DNA of 64,000 nt from Bradyrhizobium sp. AZCC 1693 (GTDB lineage: Bacteria > Pseudomonadota > Alphaproteobacteria > Rhizobiales > Xanthobacteraceae), in contig NZ_JAZHSD010000001.1 of NCBI RefSeq assembly GCF_036924745.1, forward strand, positions 4,960,001 to 5,024,000, written 5' to 3'. Shown piece by piece: positions 21,719 through 32,691 of the stretch. The notes beneath the pieces are model-generated. The model saw only the letters and a list, made by a program, of their open reading frames with translations, searched no databases and was not told the origin of the DNA. Each line of letters starts with the position of its first letter. Position 1 is the stretch's first letter. The translations under genes and the position numbers were made by a program.

Positions 21719-21800
21719 GGGGCTGGCCGAAGACGGCTGACCCCTGACGGGAAGTTGCCGTTATCGCCTGGCCCGGCTATACCCGCTCAGAGGTAAAGCC

Positions 21801-22616
21801 ATGGCCGATATGCGATTGATCGTTGCGGGGGCCGGCGGCCGGATGGGCCGCGCGCTGGTGCGGGTCATTTCAGAGACCCCCGGCGCGGTGCTGACCGGTG
21901 CGCTGGAAGCGCCCGGCTCGGAACTCTTGGGCAAGGATGCCGGCGTGCTCGCCGGCCTACCGGAGAATGGGATCAAACTCTCGGCCGATCTGTGGTCCTT
22001 GTCGGCCAATGCCGACGGCATTCTCGATTTCACCGTGCCTGCGGCGACCATTGCCAATGTTGCGATCGCTGCTCAGCGCGGCCTGGTCCACATTGTCGGA
22101 ACCACCGGGCTGTCGGTGTCCGACATGGCTGTGATCAAGAGCGTTACGTCCCGCGCCGTGGTGGTGCAATCAGGTAATATGAGCCTCGGCGTCAATTTGC
22201 TCGCCGCGCTGGTCAAGCGCGTCGCGCAGTCGCTGGACGAAAGCTTCGATATCGAAATCGTCGAAATGCATCACAGGGCGAAGATCGACGCGCCGTCGGG
22301 CACGGCCTTGCTGCTCGGTGAGGCCGCCGCCGCCGGCCGCGGCGTCGACCTGCATGCGCGTTCGGCGCGCGGCCGCGACGGGCTTACCGGCGCGCGACCG
22401 CCGGGCGACATCGGTTTTGCCGCGTTGCGCGGCGGCACCGTTGTTGGCGATCATAGCGTGATCTTCGCGGGCCCCATGGAGCGCATCGAACTGAGCCATC
22501 GTGCGGAAGACCGCACGATGTTCGCGCAGGGCGCCGTCAAGGCTGCGCTATGGGCGCACGGCAGGAAGCCCGGCTTCTATACGATGACCGACGTGCTGGG
22601 GCTCGCCGACTTCTAG
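21801..22616 (+). CDS. dapB: 4-hydroxy-tetrahydrodipicolinate reductase
   Basis: 271 residues. DapB reduces the DapA product with NAD(P)H in lysine and meso-diaminopimelate synthesis. The nucleotide-binding loop is [20 protein letters not shown], the NAD-contact segment is [11 protein letters not shown], and the catalytic region is [20 protein letters not shown] near residues 153-172 with the His-His-Arg-x-Lys set. The substrate-binding end [20 protein letters not shown] is also present. gpmA starts 25 bases later. Confidence 0.98.
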   Translation: MADMRLIVAGAGGRMGRALVRVISETPGAVLTGALEAPGSELLGKDAGVLAGLPENGIKLSADLWSLSANADGILDFTVPAATIANVAIAAQRGLVHIVGTTGLSVSDMAVIKSVTSRAVVVQSGNMSLGVNLLAALVKRVAQSLDESFDIEIVEMHHRAKIDAPSGTALLLGEAAAAGRGVDLHARSARGRDGLTGARPPGDIGFAALRGGTVVGDHSVIFAGPMERIELSHRAEDRTMFAQGAVKAALWAHGRKPGFYTMTDVLGLADF

Positions 22617-22641
22617 AATCGAACAACGGAAAATCCTTTCA

Positions 22642-23265
22642 ATGAGCGAACGTCTTCTTGTGCTCGTGCGTCACGGGCAGAGCGAATGGAATTTGAAGAA
22701 CCTGTTCACGGGCTGGAAAGATCCAGACCTCTCCGAACAGGGCGTTACGGAGGCCAAGGAAGCCGGCCGCAAATTAAAGGCGCAAGGGCTGACGTTCGAC
22801 GTTGCCTTCACCTCGGACCTGACGCGCGCCCAGCATACGCTGAAGCTGATGCTCGCCGAGATCGGGCAGACCGGATTGCCGACGACGAAGAACCTCGCGC
22901 TCAACGAACGCGATTACGGCGATCTCTCCGGGCTCAACAAGGATGACGCCCGCAAGAAATGGGGCGAGGACCAGGTGCTGGTCTGGCGCCGCTCCTACGA
23001 CGTGCCGCCGCCCGGCGGCGAGAGCCTGAAGGACACGCTGGCGCGTGCGCTGCCCTATTACGTGCAGGAGATTTTGCCCGGCGTGCTGCGAGGACAGCGC
23101 ACGCTGGTCGCCGCCCACGGCAATTCGTTGCGCGCGCTGATCATGGTGCTGGAGAAGCTGACGCCCGAGCAGATTCTGAAACGCGAGCTCGCAACCGGCG
23201 TGCCGGTGATCTACCGGCTCAATGCGGATTCGACGGTAGCAACGAAAGTTGATCTGGCGGCGTGA
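22642..23265 (+). CDS. gpmA: 2,3-bisphosphoglycerate-dependent phosphoglycerate mutase
   Basis: 207 residues, the short alphaproteobacterial form. It interconverts 3- and 2-phosphoglycerate in glycolysis and gluconeogenesis. The phospho-histidine motif is [20 protein letters not shown], the general-acid region is [15 protein letters not shown], and the second catalytic histidine is in [20 protein letters not shown]. It is shorter than the 250-residue E. coli type but has all catalytic parts. It lies 25 bases downstream of dapB and is followed by a palindromic repeat. Confidence 0.96.
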   Translation: MSERLLVLVRHGQSEWNLKNLFTGWKDPDLSEQGVTEAKEAGRKLKAQGLTFDVAFTSDLTRAQHTLKLMLAEIGQTGLPTTKNLALNERDYGDLSGLNKDDARKKWGEDQVLVWRRSYDVPPPGGESLKDTLARALPYYVQEILPGVLRGQRTLVAAHGNSLRALIMVLEKLTPEQILKRELATGVPVIYRLNADSTVATKVDLAA

Positions 23266-23281
23266 ATTCAGTTCGTGGCGA

Positions 23282-23376
23282 GTAGGGTGGGCAAAGGCGC
23301 GTCAGCGCCGTGCCCACCATCTTTTCGCATCATCGGCCTGAAATGGTGGGCACGCTTTCCGCTTTGCCCACCCTAC
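23282..23376. repeat. palindromic dispersed repeat, family A copy 1
   Basis: A 95-base element bounded by a perfect 15-base inverted repeat (GTAGGGTGGGCAAAG at 23282-23296, its complement at 23362-23376), with a second inverted pair inside (GTGCCCACCAT / ATGGTGGGCAC). A second copy is at 32588-32681. It lies between the convergent gpmA and Ada-like genes. It would fold into a long two-step hairpin. Confidence 0.85.
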
Positions 23377-23380
23377 GCAG

Positions 23381-24298
23381 TCAGTGCAATCCCACCTGTC
23401 CGGCTTCCCAGCCCAGCATCGCCTGCTTGCGCGTGATGCCCCAGTGATAGCCGGTCAGCGCGCCGCCCTTGCCGAGCGCGCGATGGCAGGGCACCACGAA
23501 CGATACCGGATTGCGGCCGACCGCGGCGCCGACGGCGCGCGACGCCTTCGGGCTTTTGATCTTGTTGGCGATGTCGGAATAGCAGACCGCGCGGCCCATC
23601 GGGATCTTCAACAGTGTCTCCCACACCCGCACCTCGAAATCGGTGCCGATCAAGACCACGCGGAGCGGCTGGTCCGGCCGCCATAGCCGCGTATCGAAGA
23701 TGCGCTGCGCAAGGTCGACCGTGCCGTCGTGGTCTTCGACATAGGTCGCGTTTGGCCAGCGCCGCTTCATGTCGGCGAACGACACTTGTTCCTCGCCGGG
23801 ATCGGCGAAGGCAAGCCCCGCCAGCCCGCGGTCGCTGGCGATCACGATCGCCGTGCCAAACGGGGAGGCGTGGAATCCGTAGCGCAGCGTCATACCCGCG
23901 CCGCCGTTCTTCCATTCGCCCGGCGACATCGCTTCATGGGTGACGAACAGATCGTGCAGCCGGCCCGGGCCAGAGAGGCCGGAGTCGAGCGCGGCATCGA
24001 GCACGCTGGCGGAATCGCGCAGCAAGCCCTTCGCATGATCCAGGGTGAGCGCCTGCATAAAAGCCTTTGGCGTCAGTCCGGCCCAGCGGCGGAACAGATG
24101 GTGCAGCTCATCCGGCGTCACGGCGGCGGCGTCCGCCATCGCCTCGATGGTCGGCTGCGTGCGCCAGTGCTCGGAGATGAAAGCGATGGCGCGCCGCACT
24201 GAGTCGTAGTCGCGCATCGCGGCGCCCTGGTGGCCCGGCTTGGCCAGGCGCTGGTCGTGTATCGCTGATATCATCATGGGGTCTGATTTAGGGCTCAT
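23381..24298 (-). CDS. Ada-like protein: AraC-type HTH fused to methylated-DNA-cysteine methyltransferase
   Basis: About 305 residues. The start is uncertain: MSPKSDPMMISAIHD at 24298 is used, with other starts at MMIS just after it and a TTG 10 codons before. An AraC-like HTH (about 45-130, AMADAAAVTPDELHHLFRRW) precedes an O6-alkylguanine-DNA alkyltransferase domain with the active-site motif NPVSFVVPCHRALGKGGALT. The zinc-binding N-terminal Ada domain that senses methylphosphotriesters is absent, so methyl-triggered activation as in E. coli Ada cannot operate the same way. The role is direct repair of O6-alkylguanine with possible regulation. Confidence 0.88.
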   Translation of the reverse strand: MSPKSDPMMISAIHDQRLAKPGHQGAAMRDYDSVRRAIAFISEHWRTQPTIEAMADAAAVTPDELHHLFRRWAGLTPKAFMQALTLDHAKGLLRDSASVLDAALDSGLSGPGRLHDLFVTHEAMSPGEWKNGGAGMTLRYGFHASPFGTAIVIASDRGLAGLAFADPGEEQVSFADMKRRWPNATYVEDHDGTVDLAQRIFDTRLWRPDQPLRVVLIGTDFEVRVWETLLKIPMGRAVCYSDIANKIKSPKASRAVGAAVGRNPVSFVVPCHRALGKGGALTGYHWGITRKQAMLGWEAGQVGLH

Positions 24299-24331
24299 GC
24301 GCGGTCCAAACCACCCGATTTCCGACAACCT

Positions 24332-24853
24332 TCAAACGATTGGGTTGTAGGTGATGCCGCGCTTGGCGGTTTGCAACGCAGCCAGTAAGGCTTTGGCAAA
24401 GCTTGCCTTTTCGTCTGGTCCGAGAAAATGACCGATCGAGACCCGGCGGCCGCGGGAAACCAGATAGAGGTGCTCGATGCCGAATTCGGGGTCGCCGGTC
24501 TGCTCAAGCTGCACCCAGAGCGGATTGAACGACCATTCGATCAGACGGCCGCGATGGCTGACCCGCCGCACGCGCAATTCCGATGGCGTCACCACGATAT
24601 CCTCGGTGGCGTCGGCGCTGCGAAAATTGATCCGGAACGCCCAGTAGATCACCAGCACGTCGAGGCCGAAAAACCCCAAAACCGGCCAGGCGCCCATCAA
24701 ACAGAACGCGACGCCGGCGATAAAGCTCACCGCGCCGATGAACGTCATCAGCACCAAAAAGCCGGTGCGGTTGAGCGAGCGATGCGGCGTCACCCGCGCC
24801 GAAAACAGCGTCGGCTGGTCAAGCGGGGGATCAAAGTCGTTGCCTGCGGTCAT
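24332..24853 (-). CDS. DUF2244 domain-containing membrane protein
   Basis: 173 residues with two hydrophobic helices near residues 30-75 (TGFLVLMTFIGAVSFIAGVA and GAWPVLGFFGLDVLVIYWAF) followed by a soluble beta-rich tail with VIYWAFRINFRSADATED and LVSRGRRVSIGHFLGPDEKA. This is the DUF2244 family (integral membrane protein, function unknown). It is divergent from nth, with only 22 bases between the two start codons, so the promoters overlap. The Ada-like gene follows on the same strand. Confidence 0.88.
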   Translation of the reverse strand: MTAGNDFDPPLDQPTLFSARVTPHRSLNRTGFLVLMTFIGAVSFIAGVAFCLMGAWPVLGFFGLDVLVIYWAFRINFRSADATEDIVVTPSELRVRRVSHRGRLIEWSFNPLWVQLEQTGDPEFGIEHLYLVSRGRRVSIGHFLGPDEKASFAKALLAALQTAKRGITYNPIV

Positions 24854-24875
24854 CGCGTATCAGTATATCCCGATC

Positions 24876-25652
24876 ATGGCCAAAATCACCCGCTCTATCA
24901 GCGCCAAGAAATCCAGTGTTCCGTCCGTGCCGAAGAAAGTGGCAATGAAGGCCGCCAAAGCGGGGCCGAAGCGCGTGGCCAAGAAATCGGCCAAGCCAAA
25001 ATCTCCAAAGCAAAAACCCTGGACGCCGGCCGAGATCCACGAGGCGTTCAGCCGGTTTCGCAAAGCCAATCCGGAGCCGAAGGGCGAGCTCGAGCATCTC
25101 AATCCCTATACGCTGCTGGTGGCGGTCGTGCTGTCGGCGCAGGCCACGGACGCCGGTGTCAACAAGGCGACGCGCGCGCTGTTTGCGGTTGCCGATACGC
25201 CGGTGAAGATGCTCGCGCTCGGTGAAGAGAAAGTGCGCGAGTACATCAAGACCATCGGGCTCTATCGCAACAAGGCCAGGAACGTCATCGCGCTGTCGGA
25301 AAAACTGATCAATGAATTCGGCGGCGAGGTGCCGCGCACCCGCGCCGAAATCGAGACGCTGCCCGGCGCCGGGCGCAAGACCGCCAATGTCGTGCTCAAC
25401 ATGGCCTATGGCGAACACACCATGGCCGTCGATACCCATGTGTTCCGCGTCGGCAACCGCACCGGGCTGGCGCCCGGCAACACGCCGCTCGAGGTCGAGC
25501 TGGGGCTGGAGAAGGTGATCCCGCTGGAGTTCATGCTGCACGCCCATCACTGGCTGATCCTGCACGGGCGCTACACCTGTCTGGCGCGCAAGCCGCGATG
25601 CGAGGTGTGTTTGATCAACGATCTCTGCCGTTGGCCGGAAAAGACGGTGTGA
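24876..25652 (+). CDS. nth: endonuclease III
   Basis: 258 residues, a base-excision-repair glycosylase/AP lyase for oxidised pyrimidines. The start MAKITRSISAKKSSVPSVPK gives a Lys/Ala/Pro-rich N-terminal extension of about 50 residues, longer than E. coli Nth. The helix-hairpin-helix LPGAGRKTANVVLNMAYGEH carries the catalytic lysine, the catalytic aspartate is in MAVDTHVFRVGNR, and the [4Fe-4S] ligands are in CLARKPRCEVCLINDLC. The basic tail may add DNA contact. It is divergent from the DUF2244 gene. Confidence 0.97.
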   Translation: MAKITRSISAKKSSVPSVPKKVAMKAAKAGPKRVAKKSAKPKSPKQKPWTPAEIHEAFSRFRKANPEPKGELEHLNPYTLLVAVVLSAQATDAGVNKATRALFAVADTPVKMLALGEEKVREYIKTIGLYRNKARNVIALSEKLINEFGGEVPRTRAEIETLPGAGRKTANVVLNMAYGEHTMAVDTHVFRVGNRTGLAPGNTPLEVELGLEKVIPLEFMLHAHHWLILHGRYTCLARKPRCEVCLINDLCRWPEKTV

Positions 25653-25691
25653 GGTTTCTTCAACCTCGCCCCGCTTGCGGGGAGAGGGAGA

Positions 25692-26438
25692 TCAAGCCAC
25701 CGGCATCTTCCTTGCCGGCTCGATCAGCTCGGGCCGCGGACCCGACAGCCGCTTGTGCATGTGGACCATGAAGGCCATGCCGAACAACGGCGTCGCCAGA
25801 TTGACGATCGGGATCGAGACGAAGGCGGCGATGAACAGGCCCGCGGTGAATACGGTGGCCGCATTGTCCTTGCGCATCGCCTTGGCTTCGGCGGGTGATC
25901 GGAAACGCATCGCCGCGAGTTCGAAATATTCGCGGCCGAGCAGCCAGGCGGTGGCAATGAAGAAGATCAAAAAGCCCGCGCCGGCGAACAGCACGAAGGG
26001 CAGCGCGATCAGATAGACCAAAATGGTCAGCAGCGCGGTCTTGATGCCCTCGGGGATCGCGATGCCGAGCGGCAGCGCGTCGCCGGGACGCTCCGCCGGA
26101 TAATGCTTGCGCTCGACATGCCCGGCGACGTCGTCGACGAATACGCTCGCGATCAGCGAGGTGACCGCCGGCATCAGGAAAATGCCGCCGAGGACGACGC
26201 CAAGCCCGGCCGCGATCGAGATGATCCAGGACAGGACGTGGAGCGAGGTGTGGAAGCCCGGCCCGAGCAGCGCCTCCGCCCAGCCCTCGCCGTAATCGGC
26301 AAACCAGCTCAACAGCCGCTGCAATCCGATTGCCAGCACCGTGATCAGCACCAGCGCCAGCCCGATCGAGCGCCACAGCATGGAGCGCATCGGCGGCGAC
26401 AGGATCTGCGAAATCGCCTTGACGGCGGCGTCCAACAT
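25692..26438 (-). CDS. CysZ/EI24-like integral membrane protein
   Basis: About 248 residues from MLDAAVKAISQILSPPMRSM (GAGG upstream); an in-frame ATG 21 codons earlier is possible. At least four hydrophobic helices are visible: LWRSIGLALVLITVLAIGL, HVLSWIISIAAGLGVVLGGI, LTILVYLIALPFVLFAGAGF and VFTAGLFIAAFVSIPIVNLA. The layout and the FVDDVAGHVERKHYPAERPG loop match the EI24/CysZ family, some members of which mediate sulfate uptake. No cys genes adjoin, so sulfate transport is only a family-level suggestion. It is convergent with nth. Confidence 0.8.
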   Translation of the reverse strand: MLDAAVKAISQILSPPMRSMLWRSIGLALVLITVLAIGLQRLLSWFADYGEGWAEALLGPGFHTSLHVLSWIISIAAGLGVVLGGIFLMPAVTSLIASVFVDDVAGHVERKHYPAERPGDALPLGIAIPEGIKTALLTILVYLIALPFVLFAGAGFLIFFIATAWLLGREYFELAAMRFRSPAEAKAMRKDNAATVFTAGLFIAAFVSIPIVNLATPLFGMAFMVHMHKRLSGPRPELIEPARKMPVA

Positions 26439-26561
26439 GGCGGTCTTGCCTCTTGTGAAAAAACCCTTGCGAGAGGTAGATACAGCCAAGGGCTTCGGCA
26501 AGAGCCTGCCGGCCTCCGGGAGACAAGGCTGTCGTCAAAACAACGCCGCAAAGAGGTTGCC

Positions 26562-27509
26562 ATGACCCGCGTCCAGGAACTCTATCCCGACAACAAGATC
26601 ATCCTGCGCGAGGTGGGCCTGCGCGACGGCCTGCAGCTCGTGAAGACATTTCCTTCGACCGCGGCGAAGCAGCGCTGGCTGCGCGATGAGTATGCCGCGG
26701 GTGTGCGGCACTTCGAGGTCGGCTCGTTCTTGCCGGCAAAGACCTTTCCGCAATTCGCCGACGTGCGCGACATCATCCAGACGGTGGCGTCGCTGCCTGG
26801 CGCCTACGGCATCGCGCTGACGCTGAACGAGCGCGGCGTCAATGAGGCGCTGGCCTCCGGCGTTGCCGAGGTGGCGACGGTGGTCTCGGCCACGGAAGAG
26901 CACAGCCAGGCCAATGCCAACCGCTCGCGCGAGTCGGCTATCGCTAACGTCAAGCGGCTCTGCGAGCTGCGCGACGCCAGCGCGCACAAGCCGGTGGTGA
27001 ACTCCGCGATCTCGATGGCGCTGGGCTGCTCGATCGTCGGGGCCGTGGATCCCAAAGAGGTGCTGCGGCTGACGGAAAAACTGTTCGAGGCCGGCGTCGA
27101 CATGGTCGCAATCGCCGACACGGTTGGCTATGCCGGGCCGAAGCAGGTGAGCGAACTAACGGCGGCGGCGGTGAAGATCGCAGGCGCAAAACCGATCTGC
27201 ATCCACCTGCACGACACAAGAGGGATGGGCATCGCCAACGCCTCGGCCGCGCTTGATGCCGGCGCGCGCGTGCTGGATGGATCGCTCGGCGGCCTCGGCG
27301 GCTGCCCGTTCGCGCCGGGCGCGACCGGCAATGTCGTGTTCGAGGACCTGGTGTTCCTGTGCGAGAGCAAGGGATTCAGGACCGGTATCGATATCGAGAA
27401 GCTGATCGCGGTGCGCGCGATATTGAAATCGGAAATGCCAGGCGAGGCGCTGTATGGCGGATTGGCGCGCGCCGGATTGCCGCGCGGGACGGCGGCCAAG
27501 GCGGCATGA
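26562..27509 (+). CDS. hydroxymethylglutaryl-CoA lyase
   Basis: 315 residues from MTRVQELYPDNKIILREVGL. The TIM-barrel lyase motifs are IILREVGLRDGLQLVKTFPS (catalytic Arg-Asp) and the cysteine loop LGGLGGCPFAPGATGNVVFE near residues 245-264, which is the HMG-CoA lyase signature. The HLHDTRGMGIANASAALDAG metal site is intact. It cleaves HMG-CoA to acetoacetate and acetyl-CoA in leucine degradation; related lyases act on other 3-hydroxyacyl-CoA or citramalyl substrates, and no leucine-degradation genes adjoin. AGAGG lies 8 bases before the ATG. Confidence 0.9.
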   Translation: MTRVQELYPDNKIILREVGLRDGLQLVKTFPSTAAKQRWLRDEYAAGVRHFEVGSFLPAKTFPQFADVRDIIQTVASLPGAYGIALTLNERGVNEALASGVAEVATVVSATEEHSQANANRSRESAIANVKRLCELRDASAHKPVVNSAISMALGCSIVGAVDPKEVLRLTEKLFEAGVDMVAIADTVGYAGPKQVSELTAAAVKIAGAKPICIHLHDTRGMGIANASAALDAGARVLDGSLGGLGGCPFAPGATGNVVFEDLVFLCESKGFRTGIDIEKLIAVRAILKSEMPGEALYGGLARAGLPRGTAAKAA

Positions 27510-27541
27510 CGACTCGCGATTAGCCCGAATTGCTTCGAGCA

Positions 27542-29941
<2,400 letters not shown>

Positions 29942-29961
29942 TCGCTCCGGCGCTTGTAACC

Positions 29962-29980
29962 TATACCCTAGAGGGGTATA
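29962..29980. promoter_or_regulatory. CsoR-type operator between copA and csoR
   Basis: TATACCCTAGAGGGGTATA is a near-perfect palindrome centred in the 47 bases separating the two divergent start codons. It resembles the TACCC/GGGTA operators known for CsoR-family repressors. Its position allows control of both copA and csoR. Confidence 0.75.
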
Positions 29981-29988
29981 TAGGGCGC

Positions 29989-30264
29989 ATGCGAAAAGAC
30001 ATCAAGGCATCCTGTCAAAAGCGTCTCAGCCGGATCGAGGGCCAGGTCCGCGGCCTGTCCAAGATGGTGGAAGACGACCGCTACTGCATCGACATCGTGA
30101 CCCAGATCTCGGCCGTGCGCGCCGCGCTTCGGCGTGTCGAGGAAGAGGTGCTGCGGGATCACGTGTCGCATTGCGTCGAACACGCGATCACCAGCGGCAA
30201 CAAGGCCGATCAGCGGGAAAAGATCGCGGAGTTGATGGCCGTGATCGGCCGCTCCGACAGGTGA
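29989..30264 (+). CDS. csoR: CsoR-family copper-sensing repressor
   Basis: 91 residues from [20 protein letters not shown], an all-helical DUF156 protein. Cys33, His58 and Cys62 (in DRYCIDIV and [10 protein letters not shown]) have the spacing 25 and 4 of the CsoR copper ligands Cys36-His61-Cys65, which separates it from the nickel (RcnR) and formaldehyde (FrmR) branches. It should repress copA and itself until Cu(I) binds. It is followed by a TonB-dependent receptor gene after 108 bases. Confidence 0.92.
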   Translation: MRKDIKASCQKRLSRIEGQVRGLSKMVEDDRYCIDIVTQISAVRAALRRVEEEVLRDHVSHCVEHAITSGNKADQREKIAELMAVIGRSDR

Positions 30265-30372
30265 TTTAGCCGGGGACTCGGCGATTGTATCGTCATACTG
30301 TGCTGCTAGCGTGAAGTGCCGGGTGAAGTCGAACTGGTCGTACACCGACTGTAGCAATTATCGTGCGGGGGC

Positions 30373-32580
30373 ATGGCGTTGCGTAAGGCCATTTGGCGGA
30401 TATTTTCCGCCACCGCATCACTGATTGTGATGGCGCAACCTGCGGACGCCCAGAGCGTCGCGGCCGTCATGCCCAGCCAGCTTCCCGCGGTGACGGTGAA
30501 TCCGCCCGACGCGCGGCCGCGCAACCGGACTAAGCCGCCGCGCCGGGAGCGGAGTGCGCGAACTCCATCCACGGTTCAGCCGAGTGTACCTGTGCCACCG
30601 CAGGTCAGCGGCGGCGTGACGTCGGGGTCCGCGACCGCAGGGCCCGCATACATGCAGCCGAGCGCCGCCAGTGCGATGACCATCAGCGGCGCGGAAGTCA
30701 ACGCCAGGCCGTTCTCGCGCGTCGGCGAGGCGCTGGAGGTGGTGCCGGGTCTGATCGTTACCCAGCATTCCGGCGAGGGCAAAGCCAACCAGTATTTTCT
30801 GCGCGGCTTCAACCTCGACCACGGCACTGATCTGGCCATCAGCGTCGACGGCATGCCGGTCAACATGCCGACCCACGGCCATGGCCAAGGCTATGCCGAC
30901 ATCAATTTCCTGATCCCGGAACTGGTGCAATCGGTCAATGTCCGCAAGGGGCCGTACTTCGCCGACCGGGGCGACTTCGCATCCGCGGGCACTGTTGCCA
31001 TCGACTATGTCAACCGGCTGCAGAAGAACATCGCCGAACTGACATTCGGCAGTTTTGGCTATCGCCGCGCGCTGATGGCGGCATCGACAGCGGTCGGTGC
31101 GGGCACGCTGCTCGCCGCCTTCGAGGGCGTCGGATATGATGGTCCGTGGGACGTGCCTGACAATGTGCGCAAGCTGAACGGCGTGCTGCGTTATAGCCAG
31201 GGCACCGCCACCGACGGCTTCACGCTGTCGGCGATGGCCTACTCCAACGGCTGGAATTCGACCGATCAGGTGGCGCAGCGTGCGATCGACCAGGGCCTGA
31301 TCGGCCGGCTGGGCTCGCTCGATCTGACCGATGGCGGCACGTCGAGCCGGTTCTCGCTGTCGAGCAATCGGGCGCAATCCAGCGAATACGGGCAGAGCAA
31401 GATCAACGCCTATGTGATCAACTCGTCGCTGCGGCTCTACAACAATTTCACGTATTTTCTCGACGATCCCGTCAATGGCGATCAGTTCAGCCAGATGGAC
31501 CGGCGAACGGTCTACGGCTTGAATGCGAGCCACGCCTTCGACACGCGCGTGGGCGGCATCGAAACGCAGACCCGCGTCGGACTGCAGACGCGCGGTGACG
31601 ATATCCGCGTCGGGTTGTTCAAGACGTTGCAGCGCGAAACGCTCTCGACCGTTCGCGAAGACAGCGTGCGAGAAGCCAATGTCGGCCTGTGGGCCGACAC
31701 GACGGCACGCTGGACCGACTGGCTGCGTACCACGGTCGGGATTCGCGCGGATTATTTCGCCGGCCGCGTCGTCAGCGATACGCCGGAGAATTCGGGCAAT
31801 GCGCAGGCGTCGATGACGAGCCCCAAGGCCGGATTTGTGCTGGGGCCCTGGTACAGGACCGAGTTCTACGGCAATGCCGGCTACGGCTTGCATTCCAACG
31901 ACATCAGAGGCGCGACGATCACGGTCGATCCGGTCGACAAGGTGACGCCGCAGGATCGCGTGCCGTTGCTGGTTCGTTCGAAGGGCGCCGAGCTCGGCAT
32001 CCGCACCAAGGCGCTCGAGGGCCTCACCAGTTCGCTTGCGGTGTTCGCGCTGGATTTCGATTCCGAATTGCTGTTCGTCGGCGATGCCGGGACGACCGAA
32101 GCCAGCCGGCCAAGCCGGCGCGTCGGCGTCGAGTGGACCAACCAGTATCAGGTGTTGCCGTGGATGCGGCTCGATCTGGATGTCGTATATACGCGCGCCC
32201 GCTTCACCGATTTCGATCCCGCAGGCCATTTCATCCCGGGCGCACCGGCGTGGATCGCGGGCGGGGGCGTGACGTTCGGCAGCGAGAGCGGCTGGTTCGG
32301 CGCATTGCGTGGGCGCTATTTCGGGCGGCGTCCCCTGATCGAGGACGACAGCGTCCGTTCGCAGCCGTCGCTGATCTTCAATGCGCGGGCGGGTTACAAA
32401 TTCGACAACGGCCTGCGGCTGCAGCTCGACGTGCTCAATCTGTTCAATGCGAAGACCAATCAGATCGAGTACTATTATCTGTCGCGATTGCCGGGCGAGC
32501 CGATCGGCGGCGTCGCTGATCGCCATGTGCATCCGGCAGAGCCGTTGGCGGTGCGGCTGACATTGGCGGCGAGGTTTTGA
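30373..32580 (+). CDS. TonB-dependent outer-membrane receptor
   Basis: 735 residues. A signal peptide (LIVMAQPADAQS) is followed by a Pro/Arg-rich linker of about 90 residues. The plug domain includes GEALEVVPGLIVTQHSGEGK, QYFLRGFNLDHGTDLAISVD, DGMPVNMPTHGHGQGYADIN and VRKGPYFADRGDFASAGTVA. The remaining 500 or so residues are beta-strand-rich, ending LTLAARF with a terminal Phe as usual for outer-membrane barrels. The His-rich plug loop THGHGQGY is notable. The substrate is unknown. The position next to copA and csoR suggests metal, possibly copper, but co-regulation is not shown. No cobalamin riboswitch or Fur box was recognised upstream. Confidence 0.9.
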   Translation: MALRKAIWRIFSATASLIVMAQPADAQSVAAVMPSQLPAVTVNPPDARPRNRTKPPRRERSARTPSTVQPSVPVPPQVSGGVTSGSATAGPAYMQPSAASAMTISGAEVNARPFSRVGEALEVVPGLIVTQHSGEGKANQYFLRGFNLDHGTDLAISVDGMPVNMPTHGHGQGYADINFLIPELVQSVNVRKGPYFADRGDFASAGTVAIDYVNRLQKNIAELTFGSFGYRRALMAASTAVGAGTLLAAFEGVGYDGPWDVPDNVRKLNGVLRYSQGTATDGFTLSAMAYSNGWNSTDQVAQRAIDQGLIGRLGSLDLTDGGTSSRFSLSSNRAQSSEYGQSKINAYVINSSLRLYNNFTYFLDDPVNGDQFSQMDRRTVYGLNASHAFDTRVGGIETQTRVGLQTRGDDIRVGLFKTLQRETLSTVREDSVREANVGLWADTTARWTDWLRTTVGIRADYFAGRVVSDTPENSGNAQASMTSPKAGFVLGPWYRTEFYGNAGYGLHSNDIRGATITVDPVDKVTPQDRVPLLVRSKGAELGIRTKALEGLTSSLAVFALDFDSELLFVGDAGTTEASRPSRRVGVEWTNQYQVLPWMRLDLDVVYTRARFTDFDPAGHFIPGAPAWIAGGGVTFGSESGWFGALRGRYFGRRPLIEDDSVRSQPSLIFNARAGYKFDNGLRLQLDVLNLFNAKTNQIEYYYLSRLPGEPIGGVADRHVHPAEPLAVRLTLAARF

Positions 32581-32587
32581 TGGCGCT

Positions 32588-32681
32588 GTAGGGTGGGCAA
32601 AGGCGCGCTTGCGCCGTGCCCACCATTGATCCGAGCTTTTGGTTCGGGATGGTGGGCACGCTTTCGCTTTGCCCACCGTAC
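32588..32681. repeat. palindromic dispersed repeat, family A copy 2
   Basis: Starts GTAGGGTGGGCAAAGGCGCG and ends CTTTGCCCACCGTAC, closely matching copy 1 at 23282-23376, including the inner pair GTGCCCACCAT / ATGGTGGGCAC. The loop sequence between differs, so the pairing arms are more conserved than the loop. It again lies between convergent genes. Confidence 0.85.
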
Positions 32682-32691
32682 GATCCGTGGC

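Noticed and set aside
30418..32676. 752-codon minus-strand frame opposite the TonB receptor
   Set aside because: It is a shadow of a strongly supported outer-membrane receptor; its translation has no family features.
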